64,000 bases of DNA from Schizochytrium sp. TIO01 (lineage: Eukaryota; Sar; Bigyra; Thraustochytrida; Thraustochytriidae), in assembly GCA_004764695.1 (NCBI GenBank), contig SMSO01000034.1, positions 2,302,501 to 2,366,500 of the forward strand. Direction: 5' to 3'. Both the position numbers and the translations under genes were made by a program. The notes beneath the pieces are model-generated. The model was given only the letters and a program-made list of their open reading frames with translations, did not search any database and had not been told where the DNA came from. This document shows positions 9,337 to 21,100 of the stretch, one piece after another. Within the stretch, counting starts at the first letter, position 1. Every line of letters begins with the position of its first letter.

Positions 9337-12300
9337 TCTTGTTTTCCGGAATCGACAAGTGCAAATGGCTTGCCTTGGTCCATATGCAAGAGACCCTTCG
9401 TGGTGAAGCCCTGTCGAGTTTCGGATTTACTTGCTGCAAGAACCCAAGAGCTCGAAGAACCGATTCTTGCGACCGTGGTGATAGTATGCAGATAGAGCTT
9501 CAAAAAGCCTGCGAGCGGGTCCTACTAGTAGAGCCGTGAGTATGTGAAAAACGTGCCACAAAGTTCGGTTCGACAGAGCATTGGCACGTGTAAATCATCA
9601 AGGCACGGGGAACTTCAAGCCGTGGGTCCGTTTTCGATAGTCAAATAGGCCATATGCCTGGTGCGGCGCTGCAAGATCTGCAATTCTTTGTTCAATGATG
9701 CTTACATAATTAGAAAATTATTTTTTTTAATAATAATAATATATTTTTATTTCTTTTCTTTTTTATGATAGCTGGATACATGTCACGGTAGACTCTAGAG
9801 GAGGAGCACATAAACATTGAAGCCTGGACTAGCAGATGAATCTTTTTTATTTCAAAGAGACAATTTAGTTATCATGCTGTAGCAAAACACAGGGGTGGGG
9901 AAGAAACAAGCAAGCTGGGATTTCAAGATGCCAATGAGGGCGTCTTCACCTGTAAGGTTTGTGCTAATCTTGTTGACGATAAAAATCGTGAAGTTGAAAA
10001 GCGGACTTTTTGAATCTTTTCTGCACAGGCGGCGCGTGGATATTTTGTCTGAATGTTATATTTTTGCAGATTCCTTAATAAATGCTAGACCTGCATTGTA
10101 ATTATATGGGTCCTCAGGATCAATGCAACCCCACTCGAACTATCACCGCAACCTTGCCTATGTGTTTATGAGATGAGACAGAGTTCAAGTAGTCTATTGT
10201 CATCTTTCCAGCTCCCATCGAAATCGCTCCTCACATTCACGTGCCAGTGAACCGCAGAGTCTACAACGTTGCAATTAAGCTGGCATGGCTTGCATCTTCC
10301 ACCCGTCGCCATCGGAGTTGGGAAACCTCAGAACAAAATACCCCAATCCCTCTTGAATGTGCAGCTCACCATGGTTCTTAGTATCTCAGTGAGTCATCTT
10401 GCCAGGAAATAAGCATCATGCACTCATGCATGCCATGAACCATGCATATGTCATGCCCATGCAAGTGTGCACATCTATTTTCAGCCTGCTAGCTTGCCTT
10501 AGTGCGATCTTGGTCGCCTCCAGCACGGTGCCTGTTGTGTAGATGTTTACACGAAAGCACCGCTCGAGGTCTTGAGCAGCCTGTCAGCGAGTTCCCTTTC
10601 TAAAGGGGTGGAAGATCCCGTCGTGCACACAGACTTCTCGCGACCCGTCATCGCCACCTAGAACCCAGTCCGGCAAATAATTCTCCTCTCCCAGCTCTTC
10701 CAGCCTCGCCCTTGAGCTCCTTTCTGTCAAGCATGCCTATCCTCCTGAATGCATGCATACATTCCTTCATGCATGCATGTTCAATACGATGCATCACGCG
10801 CCTTTGTAGATTTTCCAAAGTACATGCCGAATCTTAGATTTTGCAAGGATGATTCATCATCGTCCACAGGAGAGTCACTCCTGACCGGGACTAGCCGGAT
10901 CAGTCGCACTCGCTTTGGCGCGCCCTCGCCGCGGCGTGTAATTGGAAGCTGCGCGCGGCGCACACTCTTACTCTGTCATAGTACGGATGAAGAAGTAGGT
11001 AAGTAATTCTGATGATGAAGAAACAAATCGAAAGCCAAAGAAAGCCTTGGACAAAGAGGTTTCTTTCGAGTCGCTGGTCGGTTGAAGATCATCGCCTTAA
11101 TCTCCAAGCCATGTGTCATTCCCCACCCCGCTGCGCCGGACGAATAAGAAAACACAGGCTGCGTGCCTCGAGTTCTGCCCCGAATGGATTACTTTTGCAA
11201 GAAGTTCTGGCGTTTAGCTGTGCATTGCTTAATTGTTTGGCAGAATCCATCGCCTCGTGGTGGCCATGTTGAAATCGTTCTGCGAGGGCTCTGGAGGTCG
11301 ACTTGAGTCTGCAGCTCAGCTGCTATGGTTTCTCGCGTTGGAGTTGGATTTCTTGCGCCACTCTCGACGACCTCTTGGAGATGGTCGGTCTGCAGATAGA
11401 TATCCTTTGAAGTGGTTGTCGTAGTTCGTTCAGATGACTGAATGTTGTTGCAAGGCATACATACATACTTCGACCAGCCCGATCATCGTGACCATGATCA
11501 CAATCAAGATCAACATTTCCAGCAGAGCAGCAGCAGGGAGCCACTCGGCCTCGAGGAACTTGGAACGGTCGAATTGCAATCTTGGACTCTACGATTCGCG
11601 AGTGGTTCATTGACCTTCGAGCGACCTGTAAGGTTTCTATTTCACCAATATTGTGGCAGTGACACAGAACCCGACATCAGAGCAAGAGCTTCAGGACGAA
11701 GCGAAAGCAGCAGCATTATGTAGTGGCGGGCACGAGCTACAAATGCATCGCTTCAATTGCAAAGCTCGCAAGATTCATAATCAGCGAAAATCACATCGCT
11801 GTCGCAAAAAGTAGTAGGTAACGGGGTAGACCTCGTTCTTGATCGCCTCGAGCCACCCACTCGGGTTTACAGGTATACTTCCGAGCCACTTTATATCAAC
11901 CAAACGCAAACAACCGAACAGTCAGTCCTCTGCTGCGGTCTCCTGTGCCAAGCAAGGCAACCAACAACCAAAACGTGACCGAGACTAAGCTTGAACTTGA
12001 AGCGCTTCTCTCCAAGTTTATCGACTATCGGCCTTCAGCTCTCCATTCGCTTTTCTTCTCTTTCCTTTCCATCGATAGTTTGCGAGTTATAACTTGAAAC
12101 CAAAACATCATATCAAATATCTAAAATCTACCAACTTTTATGATAAAATATAAAATATGAGACATTATATTGAAACAGGCAAAAATCGCTCACTTTCCTT
12201 CTTTCTTTCTTTCTGCCTTTCTTCCCACTCCAGATAGAAGTTACTTACTTCCTGCTAGAGATACATACCTTCATGAAAGGGCTCTTCACAGCAGATTCGT

Positions 12301-14311
12301 GACGAAACAAATGCAACAGATGAAACACTAGTAAGAATAATATATATATTTTTATTTTTTTATTTTTTTAAAGTTAAAATAAAATTAAACTCAGAATTAG
12401 TTATATAGAAATAGTTATTCTGAGTGGAGCATAGAAATGAAAGAATGCACACATGGACATGAGCAGATAAGGCACGCGCAGGAGGCGTTCGAGCGCGAGC
12501 CGGATGCGGTCTAGACCTCTGCTGAGCTCTGATGCTTGCTGCATCTAGCGAGGTGCTGGAGCTGATTGTGGTTATGTAATCGTCTTTAGACGCGCGGTTT
12601 TCAGGCCGCAGGCTGCTGATTGAGGATGGTTTCTTACTTTGTGATGCGCGTTTCATTGATTGTTGTCGTTTTTTAGTTTTAGGTTTAGATGAATATATAT
12701 ATTTTTTTGTAATTTTTATAATTTATTTTTTTAAAAAAATGTATATTATTCTAAAGGAAAAGATTTTATTTTTGTTTTAATTAAAAAAACAAATATTGTG
12801 CTCTCTTGAATTGTGAATTCTGAATCATCGCAGAATCGACTGCACGAACGAAGGGTTTCGACCACGATGCACTCGAACCACGCGCATTTGCAGATGAACT
12901 CGATGCACGTGAGGGATCGATGGCCCGGGCCTTTCAGCATCTCGTGAATATCGAGCATCTGGAAGCAGGCTGCCAAGTAAGTTGTCAACTTCTTGAGATG
13001 GTGGTGATGACAAGGAATGTGATGAATGAGCGCGTGGACCTTGAAGTCACTGGCTAACTAAGTTGGCACGGATCGAAGGGGGGAAGATGCAGCTTGACGG
13101 GTCGTCGCATCTTGGCCTTGATCGCAGATTCTGCAATCAAACCCAAAGAATTGCTTGGCGTGGACCTCAAGATCGAGCCCAGCTCCTCGAGGTAGTGTCG
13201 ACTCGAGGATGGAATTACAATTTGCAAATCACAGCCGGGAGCCGCCCACCCTACAGAAGGATTGATTTATGTGCTCAGGCCTTTAAAATGTGGGCCATCG
13301 TGCGCAGCTTTCAAGAAGAAGAACTTGAGCTGACGAAGGAAGATCTTGAAGAACCTCGAGGACGAGAACTCAGGACAAGAACCAGCAAGAGCTGGAGATC
13401 AGCAACCCGAACCGATAATTTGGGAAGCCTGCAGGTACGGTTTATATGCGTGCTTGGGGATTGGGTGAGGTTGTGAACAAGGCGAAGAGCTGAGGAACAT
13501 TGCAAATGCATTGTGACTTGTGCTGATTTGGAGAACTTCTGTTGAGGTTAAGAATTGTCATGACATGAAATGCCACGGCTGCTGTAGAAGAGGGTTGTAA
13601 TTGGGATGGCCTCAGGGTAGCAGCGACCGACCCGCTGGCATCAGCGAACCAGAGGCGATCAGTGTGTCTGCATGAAACCAGCGCAAAACGCGGGTGGCAA
13701 TCTGTTTCTAAGATTACATTCTTTCTAGGACTCCTCGCGGTTTTCCACCGGAATTGCAAAGCGGCTCACAATCCATGATAAGTGACAACGAATGCTTCTT
13801 TAGAAAAACTGATCAAAACCTTTTAAACTAATTAATTAATTAATTGATTATAATTAATTTAAAATTGATAAATAACTTGAAGAATCTATTATTTATTTAT
13901 AATAGTAGTTGATTAAAAAAAGGAAACATGAAAACTCTTCCCAAAATAAGTTTGATCGATAAAGCAGATGCGGGAAGAATAGTAAAGGTACTAGGCAGCT
14001 TTACCATGGATTGCATCTTCTTCGACCCGTGGCCATGGCTCAGTGTGGTAAAAGGATCCTCGTAGGCGCGAGATCAGTGACTAAAAAGAAGCATGAAAGA
14101 GACTTGGGCTGTTGGGCACATCATAATGCAAAAGAAGAAGAGGCCTTTAGAATGAGTTTGGATCTGAGGTGAAACTCTTTGCACTGGGGATTGACGAGGA
14201 GCTGCGACACCAGCAAATTCGAAACCTGGGTTCCCACCCAACAAGACAATTGAGCTAGAAACTGAAAGAACAAACTCACCAACTTAGTTGATAACGGGGG
14301 GTATTGTCAAG
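9337..14311. other. Divergent intergenic region (5.0 kb) between nuclease and 5'-nucleotidase
   Basis: No defensible gene. It would hold the promoters of both secreted enzymes. Contents: AT islands at about 9711-9765, 12333-12420, 12690-12795 and 13815-13925; a CATGCA cluster at 10417-10796; a (TTTC) run near 12200-12215; and GC-richer, TCGA-rich stretches at about 10860-11700 and 13060-13480. Frames of 86-137 codons lie in those GC-richer stretches (for example 11012-11272, 11442-11723, 13063-13476). The one I checked (13063) begins at TTG rather than ATG, and none shows a motif. They could be remnants of exons, but nothing supports that. Confidence 0.5.
10417..10796. promoter_or_regulatory. 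Cluster of CATGCA/ATGCAT motifs
   Basis: Two sub-clusters, at 10417-10476 and 10731-10796, hold about nine ATGCA cores, several as overlapping ATGCATGCAT palindromes. They lie in the region shared by two divergent secreted-enzyme genes. The density is well above the surrounding DNA by eye. They could be transcription-factor sites or simply a degenerate tetranucleotide repeat. Confidence 0.3.
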
Positions 14312-16246
14312 ATGCTTCTGCGCACTGCTGTAAGTCTGGCTACCCTAGCCGTCGCAACTGCTCAGACAAGTTTTCGTATTGTCCATATCAATGATTTTCA
14401 TGCAAATGTAGAAGGACTCAATGCATATGCTAGCCCTTGTGGCAGTGACCCTAGTGTCTGTGATGGAACGTGGGCGCGTCTTTTCACGCAAGCTAAAAAG
14501 TTCGTCAGCGAGTCTTCCACAGATGTGCTATTCCTTGACGACGGTGACGAATTTATGGGCACCATCTGGAGCACATATTACAAGGGCGCAGAAGCAGCCA
14601 TTTTTCTTAACGAACTGTGCGACACCAACACATCAAATGTGAACCGTGCAGGCTTCGTAGCATGCGTTGGAACTCTGGGCAACCACGAGTTCGACTATGG
14701 ATACGAAACTGTAGCTGAGTACGTGGATACACTCACTTACCCCATCGTTGTTGCGAACCTTGAGGATGAATGTGCAGAGAATGAGGCCGGCACCCACGCG
14801 GCCCAAGCCCTTGGTAGCAACATCGAAAAGTACGTCGTCCGTACAATTGAAGGCGTTCAAGTTGCAATCACAGGCTACCTCACACCAGAAACTGCCTCTA
14901 TCTCGTCCATGCCTAGCTGTGTGACTCTCATTCAAGAAGAAACTGCTCTGGATGCAGTCATTGCTGATCTCGCAACAAACTACCCCGATATCAATATTAT
15001 CTTGAGCGTAGGCCACAGTGGATATGCTCGTGATCAGCAAATTGCTGCAAACGTGGAGGAACTTGATCTCCTCGTGGGCGGCCACTCCCATACTTTCTTA
15101 TGGGGTGATGCTGCTGGTAGCGAAGGCCCCACGTTGTCAGGAGATGCTACTCAAACGTCGCTGGGTGCTTACCCCACCATGGTTGGTAACACGCCTGTGC
15201 TCCAAGCTTATTATGCTGGCGTGTACCTTGGTGCTGTAGACGTTGATTTTGACGATAGCGGCGTGTTGCTCGAGACAACACCGCTCATTTCGTTATTGGG
15301 ATCCGCAGGTGAGGGCAGCGCTGCAGCGGAGCAGTACCAAGTCGAACCGGACCCTGGTATCCAAGCTCTTGTGGCAGAACTCGCTGGCCCCCTTGATACA
15401 TACAAGAACACTGTCGTAGGACAGACTAACATTCAGCTTGTCGGAGACCGCACGGTCGTTCGCTACAAGGAGACTAACTTGGGCAACTTTGTGTGCGACT
15501 CTATGCTTGACAACATTAACACCTTGTCTGACTTTACGGAGTCCTACGGTAGCGTTCCGCTCTGCGTCATCAATGGCGGTGGTGTTCGCGCTGACATCTC
15601 GGTTGGAAATGTCACCGTAGCGGATGTGCTTGCTGTGTTGCCGTTCGCAAACTCCCTTGCCGTTATTAACATCACCGGAGAAGAGCTTTACTATGCCTTG
15701 GAAAGTGCTGTGGCTCGCGTCGGTGAAGGCCAAGGCGAATTCCCGCAGGTTGGTAGCGGAATGCGTGTCGTTTTCGACAAGCGCATTGAGACTGAATGTG
15801 GTCAGTCTACCTCAAAGCCTGATTGCTACACCACAAGCGGTGTACCTGTGAAGCGTGTCCTTGAAGTTTACTACAACGACACCCTTATTGAGAACTCTCC
15901 TGATGTTTTCAACCTTTTAGTAACCAACAATTACATTGCCGTTGGCAAGGATGGTTATGTTGCTTTTGGGGAGGCCGATTTGCTGCTCGAGTATGGTGAT
16001 ATTCTTGCCAGCGTTCTTCAGGACTACATTGGCCTTGCACCTGTTACGGAAGAGCGTGCCAAGGAGGAATGCCGTCTCTATGATATTGTAGATCCTAGTG
16101 CGGCTTGCCAGGAGCTTCTTGGAGCTACTGCCGCACCTACCGCTGGGGAAACGTTTACACCTACAATGACTCCATCATCAGCTGGAATCCAAAGGGCTGG
16201 CATTGTGTTTTCCGCTATGATGCTTATGGCAGCCATGATGGTCTAA
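14312..16246 (+). CDS. Secreted 5'-nucleotidase, probably GPI-anchored
   Basis: 644 residues from the ATG at 14312; the frame extends 8 codons upstream but only from a TTG. Residues 1-17 are a signal peptide (MLLRTAVSLATLAVATA). The metallophosphatase domain follows: VHINDFHANVEG (24-35, metal ligands Asp and His), FLDDGDEFMGT, LGNHEFDYG and GGHSHTF. The C-terminal 5'-nucleotidase domain carries VINGGGVRADI, VADVLAVLPFANSL and ITGEELYYALESA. The tail (PTMTPSSAGIQRAG then a Met/Ala-rich hydrophobic end) is typical of a GPI-anchor signal, with small residues for cleavage at SSAG. The UshA/CD73 family dephosphorylates extracellular 5'-nucleotides to nucleosides and phosphate. It is divergent from the secreted nuclease and tandem with a transporter, which fits nucleotide or phosphate scavenging. 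Confidence 0.94.
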   Translation: MLLRTAVSLATLAVATAQTSFRIVHINDFHANVEGLNAYASPCGSDPSVCDGTWARLFTQAKKFVSESSTDVLFLDDGDEFMGTIWSTYYKGAEAAIFLNELCDTNTSNVNRAGFVACVGTLGNHEFDYGYETVAEYVDTLTYPIVVANLEDECAENEAGTHAAQALGSNIEKYVVRTIEGVQVAITGYLTPETASISSMPSCVTLIQEETALDAVIADLATNYPDINIILSVGHSGYARDQQIAANVEELDLLVGGHSHTFLWGDAAGSEGPTLSGDATQTSLGAYPTMVGNTPVLQAYYAGVYLGAVDVDFDDSGVLLETTPLISLLGSAGEGSAAAEQYQVEPDPGIQALVAELAGPLDTYKNTVVGQTNIQLVGDRTVVRYKETNLGNFVCDSMLDNINTLSDFTESYGSVPLCVINGGGVRADISVGNVTVADVLAVLPFANSLAVINITGEELYYALESAVARVGEGQGEFPQVGSGMRVVFDKRIETECGQSTSKPDCYTTSGVPVKRVLEVYYNDTLIENSPDVFNLLVTNNYIAVGKDGYVAFGEADLLLEYGDILASVLQDYIGLAPVTEERAKEECRLYDIVDPSAACQELLGATAAPTAGETFTPTMTPSSAGIQRAGIVFSAMMLMAAMMV

Positions 16247-16887
16247 ACAGCTGTCAAAAAATCAAAATCCCTTACTTTAAGTAAATGTGAAGAAATGTTG
16301 TTTTTCTGTTCATTGATTATTTAATCACACCCGACACGTACATAGGGCAGAATCCAAGAGGCAAGTGTTGCTTACTCATTCCACTTTATTGAAGCTTCTC
16401 GGACGCGCAGAGCTTATGGTGCAGGTCCATTATGTTCCTTCTCATCATTCCCGATCATAGATAGATAGATGCGTCACATCAATGTCAAGTTTGACCAGCT
16501 TGGGTAACACCGCGGTCGTATCGCCACGCGCTAGTGCCAACCTGACAAACCCTTATGATAAGCTTAGCTAGAGACTAGTAAGAAGAATGAAAAGAAAAAA
16601 GAAAAGAAAAAAGAAACAACCATACAACAATCAGAAAAAAGTTGGGTCGTCAACTTCAACTCGGTTCACGCCGGTTTCCCCAGGGTCTGCCATAAGACCT
16701 TGGCTTTGGGGGGATATCCTTGAGGTAGGCTAACTTTCAAACTTTGGTGCTAAGCAGTCCACTCGTTTTGCGAGTTGTTTCTGGGACAATTAGCTCTCGA
16801 GCGAGACTGGCTTTGCCGCTCTGGTTCCGGTCTCAAGGAGGCAGGCAACGAGCTTCGCAAAGTTTCACTAGAAAAACTCAAAGAAAT
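16247..16887. other. Intergenic: 5'-nucleotidase 3' flank and transporter upstream region
   Basis: No gene. A small TTACTT-T-AAGTAA hairpin lies about 30 bases after the 5'-nucleotidase stop. A GATA run occurs at about 16458-16470 and an A/G-only tract at about 16583-16617. The transporter frame stays open upstream of its ATG to 16744, but those codons show no homology. Confidence 0.5.
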
Positions 16888-17928
16888 ATGGCAACCCAAC
16901 TTCGTGTGTGGATGGGCCTATACCTGTTTTCAGGAGTTATGCAACCGCTTCTGATGGATCAGGTTAAATATATGGGCGCTACGAGCGAATGGCCTCCAAC
17001 GCTTTTGCCCCTTCTAGCACGTTGTGTCGGTATGTACTTCGTCAAGTTTGTGGCCGAGCTACTTGTGAAGCTTGGCATCACAGAAAAGTCTCTTGGAAGG
17101 CCACAAGTTCAGGATAAGGTCATTTACGCAGAAACTGAGAGTGGGCAATTGTCAAAAAAACTTCTTGCTGTTGCTGTAGCAATCGATATTTCTAGCGGGA
17201 TGCTTACGACAAGTGGCTTGTTGCTCGTCGGCTCAGGAGTTTACACCGTCATTTACTCTTCAACGACTGCCTTCACAGCTGTCATGTCATGGTTCCTTGG
17301 TCAACATCTAGTGAGTGGACAGATCATCAGCATAGCCATGATTACCATGGGTCTTGTCATCAATGGGCTCGCGGTAATCGATGCTGCGGGCTCAGCTTCC
17401 AGCGCAGAGGCGCTTCATGTCGCCCTTGGTATCATTTGTGTTCTGCTGGGTACGGTGTTACATGCTGCTGCATATGTGTTCAACGAAAGGGTAATCAAAA
17501 CTCACAATGTGTCACCCTTTGTGCTTTGTTCTCAAATGGGCGCCGTTGAAGCAAGCTTGCTGGCCATCTACAATCTTGGGCTCATTACTGTATATGGCTC
17601 CGACTTCCTTTACCTTGATTCTATTAGGGCCACTGGAACCTCGTCATCTGATGTCGCAATTGGGTACTTAGCCTTGATGTTTATGGACTCTCTGCATGCG
17701 CTATCATTCTTTGCGATGCTTGGACAGCTGGGCGCTGTGACAACTGGTGTATTGAAATCGTTACTTGCAGTAAGTGTGTTTTCTTTTGCTGCTATATTTT
17801 TTTGTGACAAGGAAGCAACCCAATGTTTTTCTGTAATGAAAGCAGCCTCATTGCTTGTTGTACTTTTTGGTAGTGCTGCGTACCGCATCTCCACTGACCA
17901 AGCCAGGGTCATGGAGCGTGCAAAGTAA
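16888..17928 (+). CDS. Drug/metabolite-transporter superfamily protein (SLC35/nucleotide-sugar-transporter type)
   Basis: 346 residues from the ATG at 16888 (context AAT-ATG-G). An upstream in-frame extension of 48 codons begins only at TTG and is basic. About ten hydrophobic segments are visible, including LLPLLARCVGMYFVKF, LTTSGLLLVGSGVYTVIYSS, IISIAMITMGLVINGLAVI, ALGIICVLLGTVLHAAAYVF and the last at ASLLVVLFGSAAYRIS. The SGVYTVIYSSTTAFTAVMSW stretch resembles the conserved TM3-TM4 region of SLC35/EamA carriers. Substrate cannot be read from the sequence: nucleotide sugars, nucleosides or other metabolites are all possible. It is tandem with the 5'-nucleotidase (641 bases apart) and convergent with the giant gene (262 bases apart). 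Confidence 0.82.
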   Translation: MATQLRVWMGLYLFSGVMQPLLMDQVKYMGATSEWPPTLLPLLARCVGMYFVKFVAELLVKLGITEKSLGRPQVQDKVIYAETESGQLSKKLLAVAVAIDISSGMLTTSGLLLVGSGVYTVIYSSTTAFTAVMSWFLGQHLVSGQIISIAMITMGLVINGLAVIDAAGSASSAEALHVALGIICVLLGTVLHAAAYVFNERVIKTHNVSPFVLCSQMGAVEASLLAIYNLGLITVYGSDFLYLDSIRATGTSSSDVAIGYLALMFMDSLHALSFFAMLGQLGAVTTGVLKSLLAVSVFSFAAIFFCDKEATQCFSVMKAASLLVVLFGSAAYRISTDQARVMERAK

Positions 17929-18190
17929 TGTTAAAGATTTAGAGTTCTGAAACTATCATCATAGCCTTGGACTTTGAAGTCGATGACGACTGGTTTTTAT
18001 GACATTTGTGTAGAACCTAAAATATTATACTATCATCAATCTTAAATTACATGTAGATACTTATTTAGACTCTTTGATTTCCTTCTACATCGGCGTTCAT
18101 TGTTATGCGTGTTTGAAGCAGATTTGAAGTCAAAGTGACAGGGGCTTTGTCAAAATGTCAACTTTCGCATTCACGTCTTTAGCCTTAAAT
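17929..18190. other. Short convergent intergenic spacer
   Basis: 262 bases separate the stop codons of the transporter (plus) and the giant gene (minus). It is AT-rich in the middle (about 18010-18075) and must hold both 3' ends, so overlapping 3' UTRs are likely. No hairpin or clear processing signal stands out. Confidence 0.6.
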
Positions 18191-21100
18191 TCAAAAAGAT
18201 GAGCGTGAGGTCTCTGAGTCGACAGACAAAAAACTACTTGCGCTTGAGCTAGCAGTAGTGGGTGAAGTTGACGCTTTTGATCCTGATGAAAACTTTTCCT
18301 GTAAATATGATTTTGTATTGCGGACAGAACGAGCATTATGAACTCTCTTCCAAAGTGGCTCCCGACCCCACGGCTTCCCACTCCACATATTTCGGCGAAG
18401 TAAAAGAGGATAATCATCGAGCTGCAGAAAACCAATATCCTGTGCCTCAAATTGATTTCCATGTGCCTTTAATTCAATCTGAACAGCATTGTCAAAAGGT
18501 CGATACTTATGAGCTACACCTGGAATCCATGTACCAAGATCTGCTACAAATAGTTCTACGGCCCATCGAATAATTTGTGAGCTTGGTGGACGTGACAACC
18601 GCTTTAAAAGGCTGAGTGGTTGATGTGGTCCCATCATTCGGACAAACTCGTCTAAATTAATGCGTCCATCACCATCTTTATCAATAATACTGATAAAGTC
18701 ACGAATAGCTTCCTTGTTCGGCAGTATCTCCTCTACATCTAATATCTCAAGCGCTCTTTGAAACTCATCGGCGTCAACGAGGCCTGTGCGGTCCTGATCG
18801 AAAACCCTGAAAACCTTCTCCAAATCAAATCCCCCAGGTAGAGCATCAGGATTGGAATATTCAAAAACACGAAACCTGAGCTCTGCAAGGGCACTTCGTC
18901 TGGCTTGATCCCGGAAAAACTCAGCCCCCCAGACGTCCGCTTCGTCTTCGGAGTCCACTAATTCATCTAAAAGGCACGCTCTCTCTTCCTCTGTAATTTC
19001 CTGGTCGTAATCAATATTTTCTGAATCAGAGGGATTCTCCACGCTTTCTTCGTCATTTATAGGTAAAGCTTCATCTCCACTTGCTCCAGAGATTGGAGAT
19101 GTGACATGACGAGACTCCATTACAATCATCGCATCTTCCAAGGCCTTGAAGAATAATTTGCAATCAATCAAATTGTCGTCAGACTTGTCGCCAACCCTGA
19201 ATGCTTGCCAATCCACTTCTTCAAGCATTTCGGGGACCAGGCCCGCGTCCTCAAGATAATCACAAAGAACCTTTTGAACATCTCCATATGGGACAATACA
19301 ACTATCTCCCCCGATTGAACGGAATTTAGCTCGAAGATACATTATGCCCGCAGTTCGGTTTTTATGTAAGGTCTGGCTGAGCCAAGACAGGGCATCTACC
19401 GCAGGTGGATTACATATATTTTCCCATGCATCTAAGGACAGCGGGTCTGGGAACAGATCTAAAAACATATTGAGTAATTCATCCATCTCCTCTGCATCCT
19501 GAATGCCTTCTACTGTGCGCAAGAAAACAAGGCATTCTAAACGACGCTTCAAAAGGTCTAATAATGCACCGTGAGGTATTTGAGAATCAAAGCCATGTCG
19601 AAGAAACACGCGTCTCGCATCACCCATACTTTCGACTCGCTCACGAACGTGAAGTAAAAGACCGGTTAAAATTTTGCTCGTTTCTTCAAACGGTGAAAGC
19701 ATTTTACTCACACGCTCAAAAAGGTCGTTTGTACTTATGCTTACACACAGGTATAGACGGAGGATACTCTTGCATTCTTGAATTGAAAACCAACCCAGGA
19801 CACCCTGCGCAACTGTCAAACGAAGTTGAAGACCACCTGTGCTGTGATCTGTCAATCTCCAGGCATCAACCTCCACAAGTTCTGCGGTATTCGGCGAAGT
19901 GATAAGCTTTCCTATCCACCGTACACGCTGAAATGCTGCCTTTAGAGAGTCAAGGTCTGTGCCACGTTTATCGTTCGAGGACTGCAAATACACTCGTTGA
20001 GCAAAAATCTTGCTCTGAGTAGGTGGCATCCACACTGCTCTTTCTAGAGTTTTACTACCAGACTCTCCTACCTCAACTCCACTAAAGTCAATTTTCATCA
20101 CCCTTGGATCCCGATTAGAATCCCCAGAAGTAGGGGGGAGCACGGCAAGGAGTGAGTAGAGTTCCGCCTGCTTGCAGCGCGCCCGAGCAGGAACATGTTC
20201 ATATCCTTTTCCTGCTGTAACTTTTCTCTTTTTGGAGAAGTTGAGCTTGACGGTTAATTGATATTTTGTACTGTTCCACGCTGCGCTCAGTATCGCTTTA
20301 TCAGTTTCAACCTGCTCTACTGTAACCGGAGAATCGAGAAAAGCTCGTGTAAGTCCATAAACATCAAGTTCAGCACAGGCAAGGGCTAAAGCATGCACAC
20401 GAGAAAGTATCTCATCGTTTTGATTTTGTGGTGCTTCATTTTGAAAAGACTCCAGCTCCAGCGATCGTGTGAATATTCTTTGTGATCTCTTGGCTTTAGT
20501 TTCCACCCATGCATATGACTTGGTGGCGCTTCGTTGAAGATACCGAAATGATTTGAAACGGGCATTATCGATGGCTTGAATAGAATCTTTAGTGGTTTCT
20601 TTGGGCGGATCTGACTGTAATGCACGAAAAAGAGCTAAGCCTACTTGAGATGTGTCGTGAATAGGATGAATATCTGTTATTGCACTTGCCAAATCAAATG
20701 CCATTTTACTGATGAGAGCTTCATCATTCAGAACCAACGTAGCCTGAAGAACTTCCAGCACACTTTTTTGAGCCCGTCTTTCACTGAGACAGTTAAGAGG
20801 AATTTCTTTGGTCATATCTGTAATGCCAAAACTCCGCATTAATTTCTGCAGCTCAGCAATTCGCCCAGGCACATCAATACTGGCCTTTACTTGTTGCTCC
20901 TCAGCTAGTAGACCATAGACCGGCGCTTTTCGTTGAGTCTCGTCCTGTTGCTCTTCGGCATCAAATGGGGCAAGAAAAAGCTTCAGACGTAGAATCTCCT
21001 TAGACAAGCGTGGCGCGTCCAAAGTAAGAGAGGACACCAACCCATGCCGAAAAGGCATTTGTATAGCTTCAACAATGGTAGCGTGCTCTCTTTGTACAAC

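Noticed and set aside
13063-13476. 137-codon plus frame in the nuclease/5'-nucleotidase spacer
   Set aside because: Starts at TTG, Arg/Glu-rich in GC-rich DNA, no motif, and other phases are open too.
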